Source: Tamarix chinensis
Taxonomy: Eukaryota > Streptophyta > Magnoliopsida > Caryophyllales > Tamaricaceae
DNA: 64,000 nt
Direction: 5' to 3'
Assembly: GCA_030549775.1 (NCBI GenBank)
Contig: CM060174.1
Coordinates: forward strand, 40,529,086-40,593,085
The notes below the pieces were generated by a model. That model searched no databases and was not told the DNA's origin. It saw only the letters and a program-made list of their open reading frames with translations. Shown here one piece after another: positions 13,066-23,832 of the stretch (position 1 is the first letter of the stretch; each line of letters begins with the position of its first letter). The position numbers and the translations under genes were made by a program.

Positions 13066-13503
13066 AAAATAGTGGGTTGGCTTAATTAAATTAATTAGAA
13101 TATTTTTAATATTTAAAAATGATAATATTTAAATAAAATATTATTTAAATCCCTTTTTAGGTAAAATTAGGACTTTTAAAAGATTTTCCATAAATTCCTT
13201 TTTAATTAGTAAAACACCCAAATTTTTCCAATTAAATTATTTATAAAATTAATATTAATTTGAAAATATTTTCTCCTTCTTATTTTAAATAAAATAATTT
13301 ATTTAATTAATTTTCAAAATAAAATGTTTAATTAGCTAAAATACCCAAATCCTTTTATAATATAAATACTTATAAATTTCTTCTTAATTTTTTTCCTAAT
13401 TAAATATCCTTTTATTTTTATAAAAATAATTTATTTAAATAAATTTCTAATAAAACCTCATTTAAATATAATTTATAAAATTAGGAATTTTCGGGGCATT
13501 TCA

Positions 13504-14347
13504 CAAGGAGGGGGTCAGTTAGGATTACAGAAGAAGGGGATAGAAACGACACAACCTCTCATTTTCATGCGTGGTGCAACAGCAAGAAAGCCTGAAGCAA
13601 AGGGCTTAGCACTAGTGTGAGTGATAAAGTAGAGGTGGTAGGGTGTGGTGGATGTTGCCAAAAGTGGTGGGTATGGCTCGGTTAGTTTTTTTGAATGGTG
13701 GGTGTGGGCTATGATGGTTAGTGTCAAATGGAGGGGGAGAGGTTTAGAAGTTTGCATTGGTGGTTGAGGGGACAGATAAGGTTGCCAAAGGTGGTAGAGG
13801 TGCTTCAATTAGGTTCACAATGGGGTTTTTTGGGTTGTTTTAGCAATGGGGAGGAGGAGGGAAAGGAAAGAGGGGAGGTTGGGCTTGGTGGTGAAGTTTT
13901 GGGAAGAAGGTATTTGATGGCATTTTTTTGTGGTATATATATGCATACATGCACATAGAGAGGGATAGAATAAAGGTGTGAATAGTTAGAATTTTTCAAC
14001 CCGAACCCACGAACATAAGAGTTAGGAGTTGATGTGTTGATGGGAGTAGGGAGTAAATAATGGGGGCATAGTAGGAATTCTCTAAGGACAATGTTTCACA
14101 AAGGAAAAGGGTAGAACAAAGGAAACATAAGGGGTTGTCAAATAGGGAAGTAAAAGGAAAGAAAAAGAAAAGGGAGAAGAGGAAAAAGGAAAAAAGAAAA
14201 TCAAAAAGATATTAGGTTTTTTTAGAACTGTAATTAGTTAAAATAATTTAGGTTAGGGTAAGGTATCAATAGTTATTCTTTGATATTAGAATTCGATTGC
14301 GGTGTTAACCATCACGATTAATTTTAGCTAAAATTTAGGGCATATCA
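13504..14347 (-). mobile_element. Outer part of a minus-strand gypsy 3' LTR
   Basis: Starts, in minus sense, TGATATGCCCTAAATTTTAGC at 14,347, directly after the end of the pol frame and a purine-rich stretch (TTTTAAGAGGGTAG). It aligns with the starts of the other long LTRs (TGATAAAATACCCC, TGTAATTCCCC). Interrupted at 13,503 by solo LTR 2 and continued at 8,531. No gene is seen here; the open frames at 13.5-14.0 kb are low-complexity. Confidence 0.7.
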
Positions 14348-15960
14348 TCACTACCCTCTTAAAAGAGACTTCATCTTCAAAGTCAAAAGTCAAAGTTAGG
14401 GAATAAGAGGAAAAGAAAAGATGTAAGGAAGAAGGTCATCTTGGCAACTTAATCTATTGGAGTTGACACTATACTATAGAAACTACCCCCTTAAAAGATA
14501 ATGAATCTTGAAACCCAAAACACTTGTGCTAAAAAGCTTAGGATGTGACTTGCACATATCCTTCTCAATCTACCAGGTCACCTCCTCTACTCCATGACAG
14601 ATCAAAAGGATCTTCACAAGTGGAAATAATATCATTTGGGTATGCTAAATCTTAGTGTAGAGAATTTGCAAAGGCCTCTCTTAGCAGGATAAAGAATTGT
14701 CAAGCTCAATCTCATCAAGTTTAATCAGATAGAACAAATTTGTAATGTACTTCCTCAACTAGGAGATGTGGAAGACATTATGAACTTGGGCCTACTCTAG
14801 TGGAAGTTTTAGGTAATATGAAACATCACCAACCCTATTAAGAATATCATAAGTACTAATATATCTCATGTTCAACTTACACTTCCAACCAAATTTTTAC
14901 ACGCCTTTAGTGGTTGAAACCCTTAACAAAACTATATCCCCTAGCTTAAATCCATCCATACAGCACATCTAATATGTGTAGCTCTTCGTGAAACTCTAAG
15001 ATACTCTCATCCTATCCTAAATCAACCAAACCTGCTGAGTTATCTCCTTAATCATCTTTGGTCCAAGTACAACATTCTCACTAATATCGCTCCAACACAA
15101 GGGTGTACTGTACTTACATCCATACGGTGCCTCAAATGGTGCCATCCTTATGCTAGTGTGATAATTGTTGTTACAAAATAACTCAATCAAATGTATATGA
15201 TACTCCCACCTTCCCCAAAATTCTTAAACATAAGCCTATAAAATATCATTGAGTGTGTGAATCATCCTCTCAGTCTACCCATTCATAGTTGGGTGGAAGG
15301 TAGTAATATTGTGGCCATAGCTTCTTGCAACTTTTCCCAAAAGTAAGAAATTAATCTTGAATCACAATCAAAGACTATGTCCATAGGTGTACTATGCTTA
15401 CTCACCACAAAACTCATATGAGCATTCGCCACCTGATCCATACTCCAAGTCAATTTTATTTAAACAAACATTGGTGAATTAGTTAATTTGTCAGTGATCA
15501 CCTATATTGTGTCACACTCACTACAAATGCTCGATATCCCAATCACAAAATCCATTGAGATAGAGTCATATGTCCCCACCTTGGAAAGTCTAGAGGCTAG
15601 ACTAACCCTATAAGTCTTTGGTCTAGAGGCTAGACTAACCCTATAGGTCTTTGGTGCCCGATCTTGACCTTATAGTAGGTTAGACATCTTGACATGAATT
15701 GTACTACCTCTTGCTTTATGAAAGGCCACTAGTAGATCCTCTAGAGGTCCTTATACAACTTATCCCCTCCTAAATAGATGGAATATGGAGTACAGTTACC
15801 ATGCTCTAATATCTAACGCTTCATATTAGCATAACTCTAAGGTACACACCAATAACCCCTATAGATAATACTAACATCCTCATGTATTTGAAAGCCCTCA
15901 GCTAGACCGTGTAAAATCTTTTATCAAATACTCATGAGCTTAACATCCCTAGATTTTCAT
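14348..15960 (-). pseudogene. Minus-strand gypsy pol remnant: integrase to C-terminus
   Basis: Read right to left: an integrase HHCC region (PYSIYLGGDKLYKDL, then YWWPFIKQEVVQFMSRCLTYYKV split by decay, ~15.7-15.8 kb), the integrase core, and the C-terminal end DFEDEVSFKR just before the LTR at 14,347. It belongs with the RNase H fragment at 22,611-22,770; the two are separated by the gag-only element at 15.97-22.61 kb. About 150 residues between RNase H and the HHCC region are missing, so a deletion accompanied or followed that insertion. A 33-bp tandem duplication lies at 15,590-15,655. Stops and frameshifts throughout. Confidence 0.8.
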
Positions 15961-15966
15961 ACTGTA

Positions 15967-16212
15967 ACTTTTATTCCTATTGAGGAATTTTATTGTACTA
16001 TAACCTTTATTCCTATTGAGGAATTTTAATTATGTACTCTAGTTTGTAAACTCTTGTCCATAGCCTTGTGGTTAGTATGGGAACAGCCGGGGGCCGAGCT
16101 TGTATTGATCATGGTGGTAATATCTTCAAAATTCACAAGTTTTGATTTACTTGCTTTCAAAAAATTATTTACTACAATGAAATTTTTCAGTAGTAAATTT
16201 TGGGGGTGTTAC
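15967..16212 (+). mobile_element. Truncated 5' LTR of the gag-only element
   Basis: The last ~245 bp match the end of the 3' LTR at 22.28-22.61 kb (ATTCCTATTGAGGAATTTTA, TTGTGGTTAGTA, AAATTCACAAGTTTTGATTT) and end TTTGGGGGTGTTACA. A ~31-bp stretch is tandemly duplicated at its left edge (15,967-16,027). The remaining ~4.4 kb of this LTR is deleted. Confidence 0.85.
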
Positions 16213-16216
16213 AAGT

Positions 16217-16228
16217 TGGTATTAGAGC
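16217..16228 (+). promoter_or_regulatory. Primer-binding site, initiator-Met tRNA type
   Basis: TGGTATTAGAGC four bases after the LTR end. It differs by one C-to-T change from the usual plant initiator-methionine tRNA complement TGGTATCAGAGC. Confidence 0.88.
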
Positions 16229-16459
16229 GGTTGGTCCTATTAACCACACTCATTTTCAAAATAACTTTCCAATTACAAAGTTTTTTTTCCAAATTTTGAA
16301 ATGTTTTTTAACCAGAAAAGGCCTCTCCATTTTTACAGCTCTAAGTCCAAGCCATAGTGAGGAACGTAAGGGTATAATAGGGTTTTTCTCAAAAAGAGAA
16401 CATTATGATATGATTACTTAAACCAATGGGTTCGCCCCTAACCTCATTTTTTTAATTGC

Positions 16460-17450
16460 ATATTCCAATGGCAATGAATGGCTGAGGAGTTCTTCAAGGC
16501 TTTAATGGATTTTGTTTAGTGCCAGCACCTAGTGCCTGCCCCACATCCTTACCCTGCTGAGGGTGCTAGTGAAGGTTGGCTTTAGAGGGTCACTGGACAT
16601 CGCCCTCTGAATTACTCCAATGAGGATTACCTAGTGGTCCTTGAGGAGTGGATCCGAGACATAGATCACACCTTTGAAGTAGTGTACTGCCTGCTAGCTC
16701 AATAGCCCAGCATCACAGCCTTTTTCCTGAGAGGCATAGCAGACGCATGGTGGGTAGAACACCATGCCCGAGATAGTCATCTAGCAACTTAGGAGGCTTT
16801 TAAGACCGCCCTCCACTCCAAATTTTACCTAGAGAGCCTAAAGAGGGACAAGATTGAAGTGTTCATGCAGCTCACCCAGGGATCAATGATGGTCTACCAA
16901 TATCATACTCGCTTCACCAAGCTACTAAGATTTGCCCTTGGAATTACTGCCAATGAGTCCACGGTGGTTTTCCAGTTCGAGCAAGGGCTGAACTTCAGTA
17001 TTCCTCCGATGCTGGGCGCAGCATCCTTCACAGACTTAGCTTCTTTGTACGAGCACCCCTAAATCGCCGCAACTTTGGTCCAGGACCAGGCCACCATCCT
17101 CAAAAAAAGGAAACCTAAGGGCCAGACTTTTGGGAGCAGGACTCGACCATGGATGAAAGGACAGATGAGACCCCCATCGAGAGATCGTATTAGAGGCTAA
17201 TACCCTCCGAGGGAACTTCCATCCAGATGATGTGACCGAAGTCACTTGGGCCGGTATTGTGGAGGCAGACTCGTGAACTACCTAAACTATGGCTGGCAAG
17301 GCCACATATCTTTTGAGTGTTGAGGACCATTTCGCTCCCAGTAGTTTCAGAGCCAACAGTATCAGCATCATGCCTACTAGTAGCACGACTAGAATTCACC
17401 CTCGTAGTTCCAGCAACAAGCGCTTGTTCCAACTGTGGCTGTAGATTGAG
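16460..17450 (+). pseudogene. Ty3/gypsy gag remnant with decayed zinc knuckle
   Basis: Capsid-like retrotransposon gag. Visible in order: WIRDIDHTFEV, FFLRGIADAWW, FKTALHSKFYLESLKRDKIE, then FMQLTQGSMMVYQYHTRFTK and EFEQGL-type sequence (16,859-17,062; 67 codons open), all characteristic of chromovirus gag. A CCHC knuckle follows at ~17,265-17,320 as YLNYGWQGHISFEC: histidine and last cysteine are kept, but both leading cysteines are tyrosine codons. Several stops break the frame. No protease, RT or integrase follows; only a short pol-end sequence (DFGDEVCLKG) precedes the 3' LTR. Confidence 0.85.
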
Positions 17451-17897
17451 ATGTCAAGGGAAGACCTCAAGGCTCTAGACCCTTCCCTCAGAAAGGAGCC
17501 AATCAAGCAGTCACTTGGATGTGATCAGCTAGGCAGAGGCTGACCACCAGCCAGACGTCTTTCCTGGTATATTCACCATATCTTCTATGCGGATACTTTT
17601 TCTCTTCGATTCAAACATCTTTTTCCTTTGGGGGCACTTCTTGTTGCTAAGGCTAAGTTGTCGTCCCCTACTAGCGTAGGATTATTTGTAGTGCTTTCTT
17701 TGAGTAACTGAGGGGAATATACCTAGTTATTTTGCAATTGTGGCCTTAGTCATAAACGGGATAAACTTTTTGGTAAATCCTTTCCTTTAAAGGGGTAGTT
17801 GTATTATCATTAACTTTATCCACTTAGAACCCTTTTGGCCTTAACCCTAGGAAGTAGCAAAAGACTTTGGAGACGAAGTCTGTCTTTAAGGGAGTAG
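17451..17897 (+). mobile_element. Deleted interior and polypurine tract of the gag-only element
   Basis: Non-coding remnant joining gag to the last residues of pol (~17,860-17,890), followed by the purine run AAGGGAGTAG immediately before the 3' LTR. The interior is only ~1.7 kb, so most of pol is gone: a non-autonomous deletion derivative. Confidence 0.7.
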
Positions 17898-18189
17898 TGA
17901 TAAAATACCCCTAAACCCTAACTTATAGAAGTATAGCAAATTAAGGATTTATTAGAGATATTAATTAAATAAATTATTTTATTAAAATAAGAGAAAGAAA
18001 TTAAGGCAAAATCAAGAGGAAATTATAAATAATTTAACTGGAATTATTTTAGGGTGTTTTGCTAATTAAAATTAAATTTAGGAAAATTCTATTAAAAACC
18101 CTAAATTAACCTAAAATGGGAATTTAATTATTATTTTATTAAAATATTATGATTTTTAAATATCCCAAAATACCAAATTATTTTAAATA

Positions 18190-19320
18190 CCCCCAACTCA
18201 CCTATTATTCTTTTTTCTTTTTCCCCCTATTCTTTTCTTTCTTTCCTTCTTGTCCTTTCTCTTTTTCTTTCTTCCCTTTCCCTTCCCCAGCCTAGGCTAG
18301 CCCAAACCTTCTCCCTCTCCTTTCCTCCCGTACAGCCCAGGCTTGTGCCTTCCCTCTCCCTTTCTTTCCCTCCCCCAGCCCTAGTCTAGTTCCTTCCTTC
18401 TTCTCCCTAAATTGATCTGCTGCACTCGCATCTTTCTTTCCCTTCTCCCTCAACACTCTCTCTCTCCTCGATGCTTGACCATCCCGCTTCCCAATGCAGG
18501 CACGTAGCCTCTATGTCGCCAAATGCTAGCCTATCACCCCTATCCCCTTCCCTGTCACTCCCTCTCTCTCCTCCATCTAAATGCATGCCCCTCTCCCCCT
18601 TATTTTTCCCTTGCTGAGTATGCTAAACCAGCAATTTCCTAGGGCTTCTCCGCCATTGGGCCCTCGAAGGGTGACCTACATGCATGTCGCCGACCTTCCC
18701 CCTTCCCCCTCTGTTATTCCCCCATATCCTTGGCTATAAATACCCCTCTACCACCCCCATTCACCCTTTTTTTCTCAACCTAGAATTCTGCCCCCTTATC
18801 ACCACAACCGCTTCAGCACTTATTACATCGTCGTTGCCTGAGTCACCCACTAAACCACTCCCTGAATCACCTCCACCAAACTACACCTTCCACCACCATC
18901 GATTCGTCTTGAATAAGCCACCCTAGCCATACAAAGCGCCCTCCCAATCAGTCCCACTTTGACCATCTTCACCCTTCGCACAACCGTCCACCACTGATTC
19001 TACCACAACAACCACCCCTTTTACCCTCTATAACAACCAGGGGAGCTTCCTCTACCTCCCCACACCACCCTTTTTCCCTACCTCCCTCTCCTCCTCCCAT
19101 CATCCCTCTCCACCACCCTCGGCCACCACAACACTGTCGCCTATGCCACCACCACCACTCTAACACTCTCCACCTAGGCATCCTCCACCACCTCAACTTC
19201 CACTCTCATTCCCCCTTTCCTACCGTAAACACTCAACTTTTCCCCTTTTCTTCCTTTTTCCCCGCCACCACCGCTAGTCACCACCAACCCTAGGTGGTAC
19301 CCTAACCCCTCTCAACCCCT
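18190..19320 (+). repeat. Pyrimidine-rich tract in LTR 3
   Basis: C/T-rich sequence equivalent to those in the other long LTRs. Includes TATAAATA at 18,735 (LTR promoter candidate). Open frames here are compositional. Confidence 0.8.
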
Positions 19321-19365
19321 AAGTTTTATTTATGCAAACCTTATTCTTTTTATTTGTATTATATC

Positions 19366-19386
19366 ATCATCATCATCATCATCATC

Positions 19387-19449
<63 letters not shown>

Positions 19450-19650
19450 TTATGTTTATGTTATCATTATTATTATCATTATTTATCATTATTATTATTA
19501 TTATTATATCATCATTATTATTATTAAATACAACCTCGAAAATATTAATACTATAATTAATATTAATGGATGAACCTTATTTTTATTCATATTGATATTA
19601 TTGTGATTATCATAGTTTTATTATCATTAATATCATTTTATTCATGTCAG

Positions 19651-19724
<74 letters not shown>

Positions 19725-19939
19725 ATGATAACTTAGGCATAGTATTACTACTATTGTAAAAATATTCAAATTCTTGTATTATCATTATTTTGAATAGTAT
19801 TATTATTATTATTATTATTACCCTTAGCAATATTAGTATTTTGTTAATATTGCTATTATTATATTATTATTTTTTATCACTAACCCTATTTTCAGTCTTA
19901 ACCTTAATAATACTAGGGTTTCTATTACCATGACTATTC

Positions 19940-19979
<40 letters not shown>

Positions 19980-19980
19980 C
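19366..19980 (+). repeat. (ATT)n microsatellite block in LTR 3
   Basis: (ATC)n passing into a long (ATT)n run at 19,387-19,450, then further ATT runs at 19,650-19,720, 19,800-19,820 and 19,938-19,979. Open frames of poly-Tyr, poly-Ile or poly-His here are artefacts. Confidence 0.95.
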
Positions 19981-21534
19981 ACTATTTTACTACAACTAGT
20001 ATTAGTACTGTTATTAGAAGTAATAAGGTATTAGCTTTAATAATATAAATATGTCTATAAGTATTAACATAAACCTATTTTGATTAGTAATAACCTAGTG
20101 AATTAAAAAACCTATTTTTACTCATAAAGTTTCTTTTGATAATAGTAACCCTAATATCAGAATAAAGTAGGAAATAATAGTATTTTTGGTAGGAGGGAAA
20201 TTGATCCTTAGTTTTCCCTCTTGTCGGTGAATCCAGTTAAAACCCTAAGGAGGCATAGGAGCATGCTCCAAGACCGATGATGTGTTCAGAAAGGATGTAA
20301 ATAAGGCCCTATATGTGTTATGTGTCTTGTATACCTTGGATGTTATGTACCATGTTATGTTGTGTATCTTATGGTTATCATTAAGCTTTTTTTATGTATA
20401 GCGCAGCTTGGATTTAAGGTATGCTCATGTGTTTTCTTATAGCGTGTGTATAATATGTATATGTTGTGATTATGATGTGATGTAATGTAGCCCTTTAGGA
20501 CATGCAATCTAGGGTAATCAATGTAACAACATGGAGTAAAAGGATCAAAAAATAAAATGGGTAAATAAGTTGACCAAGGGGAAATAAGTTGGCCAAGGGG
20601 AAGGAAGTTGACCAAGGGATATGGGATTGACCTAAATATCCTATGATCCATGAAAGGGAAAATAAGAGGGGACTATAAATAAAATAAAAGAGTGGGTGAA
20701 CTTTGCATGGGAGAATCTAGAGTTTTCATGGGAATTCTAGGTTTTTTCATGAAAACTTTAAGGGTTTGTATAGGATGGATAAAGTCTACATGGGGACTAT
20801 CTTTATTTGTGGAAAGTTAACTTGAGGACTAAGGAACGTAAGGGAAGATTTTTCTGGGTAATTAGAGGCTTTGGGTGAAAAATAGTATGTGGGTTAGTAT
20901 AAGGGTACACAGGAGACCTAGCTAGGGTTTGTGAGGAAAACCCTAATTTGAGATGGTGGTGAAAGTAAAAATAATTGAGAGTGAGTGGAGTATGAGATGA
21001 GGGTGGAGGGATGTCATGTGTGGGGTAAGTATGGGTTTCATAGGAAAGAAAGAGTGTAAGGTGAGAAATGGAGGTGTGATAGGTGGAAAGAAGGATGTTA
21101 GGGTTTGTTGTGGCCACCTAGGGTTTCATGGTCATATGTGTATTTAGAGGAGTAAAGTGAAATGATGAGGGTTGAATCTAAGGAAGGTGATGTGTGGGGT
21201 GTCAAACGGCCTTGGTTGTGTGAAGCGGAGAAGGATGAGCCACATAAGCCCAAATTAGGGTTTTTAGAGAAAACCCTAAGGTATGCAGTGAGTGGATTTG
21301 GAGATGTAAGATATTGGGCCTTGAACCACACACTTAGGATTTGGGCCTCTAGTTTGAGTAAGTGGAATAAGGAAAGGATGTTGGGGGGTATTAGGAGGGG
21401 TAGAGTCTTAAGATATGGGGCGGGCCCTGTTGGGAGGATAAGTGTAGATGGAGTGTGGCATGCATGTCTAGGGTGAAACTTATTGAATAAGACATAGTAA
21501 TACACTAATCATTTAAAAAGGAATGATGTTGAGC

Positions 21535-21880
21535 TGGGCCCAAATCAGTCCATTGGTGAATAATAGTGGCCAAAAGCCAGGGTGCCCTGGAAACTGATCC
21601 ACCAATGAATAATAGTAGTTAGAAGCATTATGTCCTATATGTTTATGGTCCACTGACTATAATAGTAGGGGATTCCATGCTCAGCAAACCGAACATAATT
21701 GTAACAAGATATGGGAAAGACATTAAGTACTTATAGTGAAACACCATGAGAATCGGGGTTAGACCGGTCTACCGATGAATAATAATGGCCAGGAGCATCT
21801 TACCCTAGAGACCAATCCACTGACAATAATAGTGCTCGGGATCATTATGCCCTAGTCCACCGGCTATAATATTAGGTCTC
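21535..21880 (+). repeat. Conserved tandem motif array in LTR 3
   Basis: Four or five copies of the TCCACnGnnnATAATAGTGG motif. One spacer is the palindrome CCAGGG-TG-CCCTGG near 21,580. The array ends ~730 bp before the LTR end, as in the other copies. Confidence 0.8.
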
Positions 21881-22610
21881 CTGCACTCACATGGAATGAT
21901 AATAAGCATGGTGTGAAATGAGTATTGATCACAAGTTTAAAAAATCAGTTGATCCGAACTAGAACTTAGCATTTACTTATCTTTCATGATTGTATGTTGT
22001 TTATATGATCATACTTGTGTTGCATGTTTTTTTATGCTTAGTTTTAGCTATATAGTTACCTTACTCAGTACGTAACGTATAACTACCCGTTTCATGGGTG
22101 CTGCTCATTCTCACAAGTAGAAGGCCCCTCTGAATTTGTGTAGGTTGGTGGTGCTATTTTTGATGCCTTTAATGCTTACGAGGCATCTAGTGGGGCCAAG
22201 TGTTGAGCATGGATTTAGCCTGGGGATTCGAGAGTTTAGTGGCTGGATTTATCTTTTTTTATGTCACTTTATTTTATATCGGTTTACTCAAACTTGGTTT
22301 TTATCGTATTGTAACCTTTATTCCTATTAAGGAATTTTAATTATGTACTCTAGTTTGTAAACTCTTTTCTGCATATTCTGATTTATGTTTTATGAATGTT
22401 TCAATGCTTTTATAAAGCCTTGTTGAGTTTGAATTATAATGATTGTAAATTTTCCTTTATCCTTGTGGTTAGTACGGGAATGACTGGGGGTCCGGCTTGT
22501 ACTGATCACGATAGTAATATCCCCAAAATTCACAAGTTTTGATTTACTTGTTTCCGCGAAATTATATACTAAAATGAAAATTTTCGGTAGTGAATTTTGG
22601 GGGTGCTATA

Positions 22611-22770
22611 ATTATGGTTGATGAAGAATCTTCATTATGTCCCATAATGATAATACCTCCAAATCTTTAGCGTAAAGATGATAGCCGCCAACTCTAAGTC
22701 ATGTGGCAGATAGTTCTGCTCGTGCTACTTTAAATGTTGAGAAGCGTAAGCTAGTGTCTCTTACTCTCAA
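22611..22770 (-). pseudogene. Minus-strand gypsy RNase H fragment
   Basis: In minus sense it reads AYASQHLK, a stop, then HEQNYLPHDLELAAIIFTLK and IWRYYHYG: the core of a chromovirus RNase H domain. It is the upstream part of the pol continued at 15,960-14,348; the gag-only element separates them. Beyond 22,770 I cannot follow the frame. Confidence 0.85.
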
Positions 22771-23205
22771 AGTAACTAACTGAGGGGTAGCTAATGATTA
22801 TGGTTTTCCTTTAGGAAAAGGATCCTATATTGGTTTCAATACCTCTCTTACTCTACTTACACCACTATTGTACTTATGGGGTGTTGATGCTTAAGGGATA
22901 AAATACGTAATGATGAGATGCGATTGATCACGGCCGTAGCTTATGACCTGAAGTAGTAGATAATTATGTTTATTTTCATATGGTTAATTTGATACTAGTA
23001 TTAGTGTGCTATCATGGCAGAGTTCTATGATAGTGAACTTAAGTTCTCACTTGAAATTCTTATATTGATGAAAATTATGTGGTCATTGCTATATCAACAT
23101 AAAAATTAGGAATCAAACGTTTTTGTGTATTTAATGGCCTTGAGTGTTCTTATGTGTTATTCACTATACCTTGTATTATCTAAAAATTTCATGATGATTC
23201 CTTTG
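22771..23205. other. Unassigned AT-rich stretch
   Basis: No gene, array or terminal repeat recognised. Probably further decayed gypsy pol or LTR sequence. Confidence 0.4.
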
Positions 23206-23218
23206 AATCTTCATTCTT

Positions 23219-23819
23219 CTTTTTTTTTTTTGGTAATAATGTACTATTATTACCAAAAAGGAAAGTACATACATGGTTCAACAATACATCCAAACCTCAA
23301 GACATCTATACATCAATTCCCCCATTTATCAATCATGCTAAGGTATTTTTGGGAATTTGTGGTTTTGATAGTGCTAAAGCAAACAAAAAGCTCTACTATC
23401 ATATTTCTAATGACTCTCATTGGGAGGGGCTGCTTGAGGTGGAAGATGATAGTGTTACAGTTGGACCAAGTTTGGTATATAGTGGCTACAAAAGAGGCCC
23501 TCCGGATTTGTCCTTTACCTTGACCTTTGCTGGTGATATTAATCATCCAAGAAAGGCAGCTATGCCAAGTAGTGAACCTGTGAGGCAACATAAGCCAATT
23601 GAGGGTTGATCTCCAAATAATGTGTGCATAGGGACAGTGAATAAGGAGATGATTGATGTCCTCATCATCTTGGAGGCAGCTTGAGCATTGTGCATCATTT
23701 AGGATATTCCATTTCTTCAGCTGGGTTTTGACAGTCAGTCTTTCATGGCATGCCATTCATGTTACAAGCTTATGCTTGGGTAAACCAGGGTGATTCCAAA
23801 CCAGGTCTTCCCATGGAAC
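23219..23819 (-). mobile_element. 5'-truncated LINE with 13-bp target duplication
   Basis: A 601-bp minus-strand LINE insertion. The 3' end carries a poly(A) run (T-run at ~23,220-23,231 on +). Perfect 13-bp duplications AATCTTCATTCTT flank it (23,206-23,218 and 23,820-23,832). The body is the C-terminal end of a LINE ORF2, so it is a typical 5'-truncated target-primed insertion. The host sequence rejoins cleanly across the duplication. Confidence 0.92.
23313..23819 (-). pseudogene. LINE ORF2 C-terminus, zf-RVT domain
   Basis: A frame open for 147 codons (23,313-23,756) extends upstream through a stop to WEDLVWNHPGLPKHKLVT at ~23,815. It matches the zinc-binding domain found downstream of RT in plant L1-type LINEs: RLTVKTQLKKWNI, then CSSCLQDDEDINHLLIHC and HIIW. 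The Cys-Cys-His-Cys set is intact. It ends shortly before the 3' poly(A), so only this domain was inserted. It is less decayed than the surrounding elements, suggesting a younger insertion. Confidence 0.88.
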
Positions 23820-23832
23820 AATCTTCATTCTT

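Larger units (their letters stand above)
8532..13503 (-). mobile_element. Solo LTR 2, inverted (5.0 kb)
   Basis: A 4,972-bp solo LTR on the minus strand. In LTR sense it starts TGAAATGCCCCGAAAATTC at 13,503 and ends GGGGTGTTACA at 8,532. Exact 5-bp duplications CAAGG flank it (8,527-8,531 and 13,504-13,508); in LTR orientation the target is CCTTG, the same as for solo LTR 4. No internal region remains. It holds a purine-rich tract, a TATA box, (AAT)n, a minisatellite, the tandem motif array and a terminal hairpin, in the family order. It is nested inside another minus-strand gypsy LTR. Confidence 0.92.
17898..22610 (+). mobile_element. 3' LTR of the gag-only element (LTR 3, 4.7 kb)
   Basis: Starts TGATAAAATACCCCTAAACC right after the polypurine tract and ends GAATTTTGGGGGTGCTATA; 4,713 bp. 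It contains a pyrimidine-rich tract (18,190-19,320), a TATA box (18,735), long (ATT)n runs (19,387-19,450; 19,650-19,720; 19,938-19,979) and the tandem motif array (21,535-21,880). Being a true LTR with polypurine tract and primer-binding site in place, it shows that the 4.6-5.05-kb solo units elsewhere in the window are LTRs. It sits in the RNase H-integrase interval of the minus-strand gypsy. Confidence 0.9.

Noticed and set aside
12623..13089. Lys/Arg/Glu-rich frame of 154 codons
   Set aside because: Purine-rich strand of the inverted LTR 2; low complexity and no start context or domain.
19332..19830. Poly-His/Tyr and poly-Ile frames
   Set aside because: Translations of (ATC)n and (ATT)n microsatellites.
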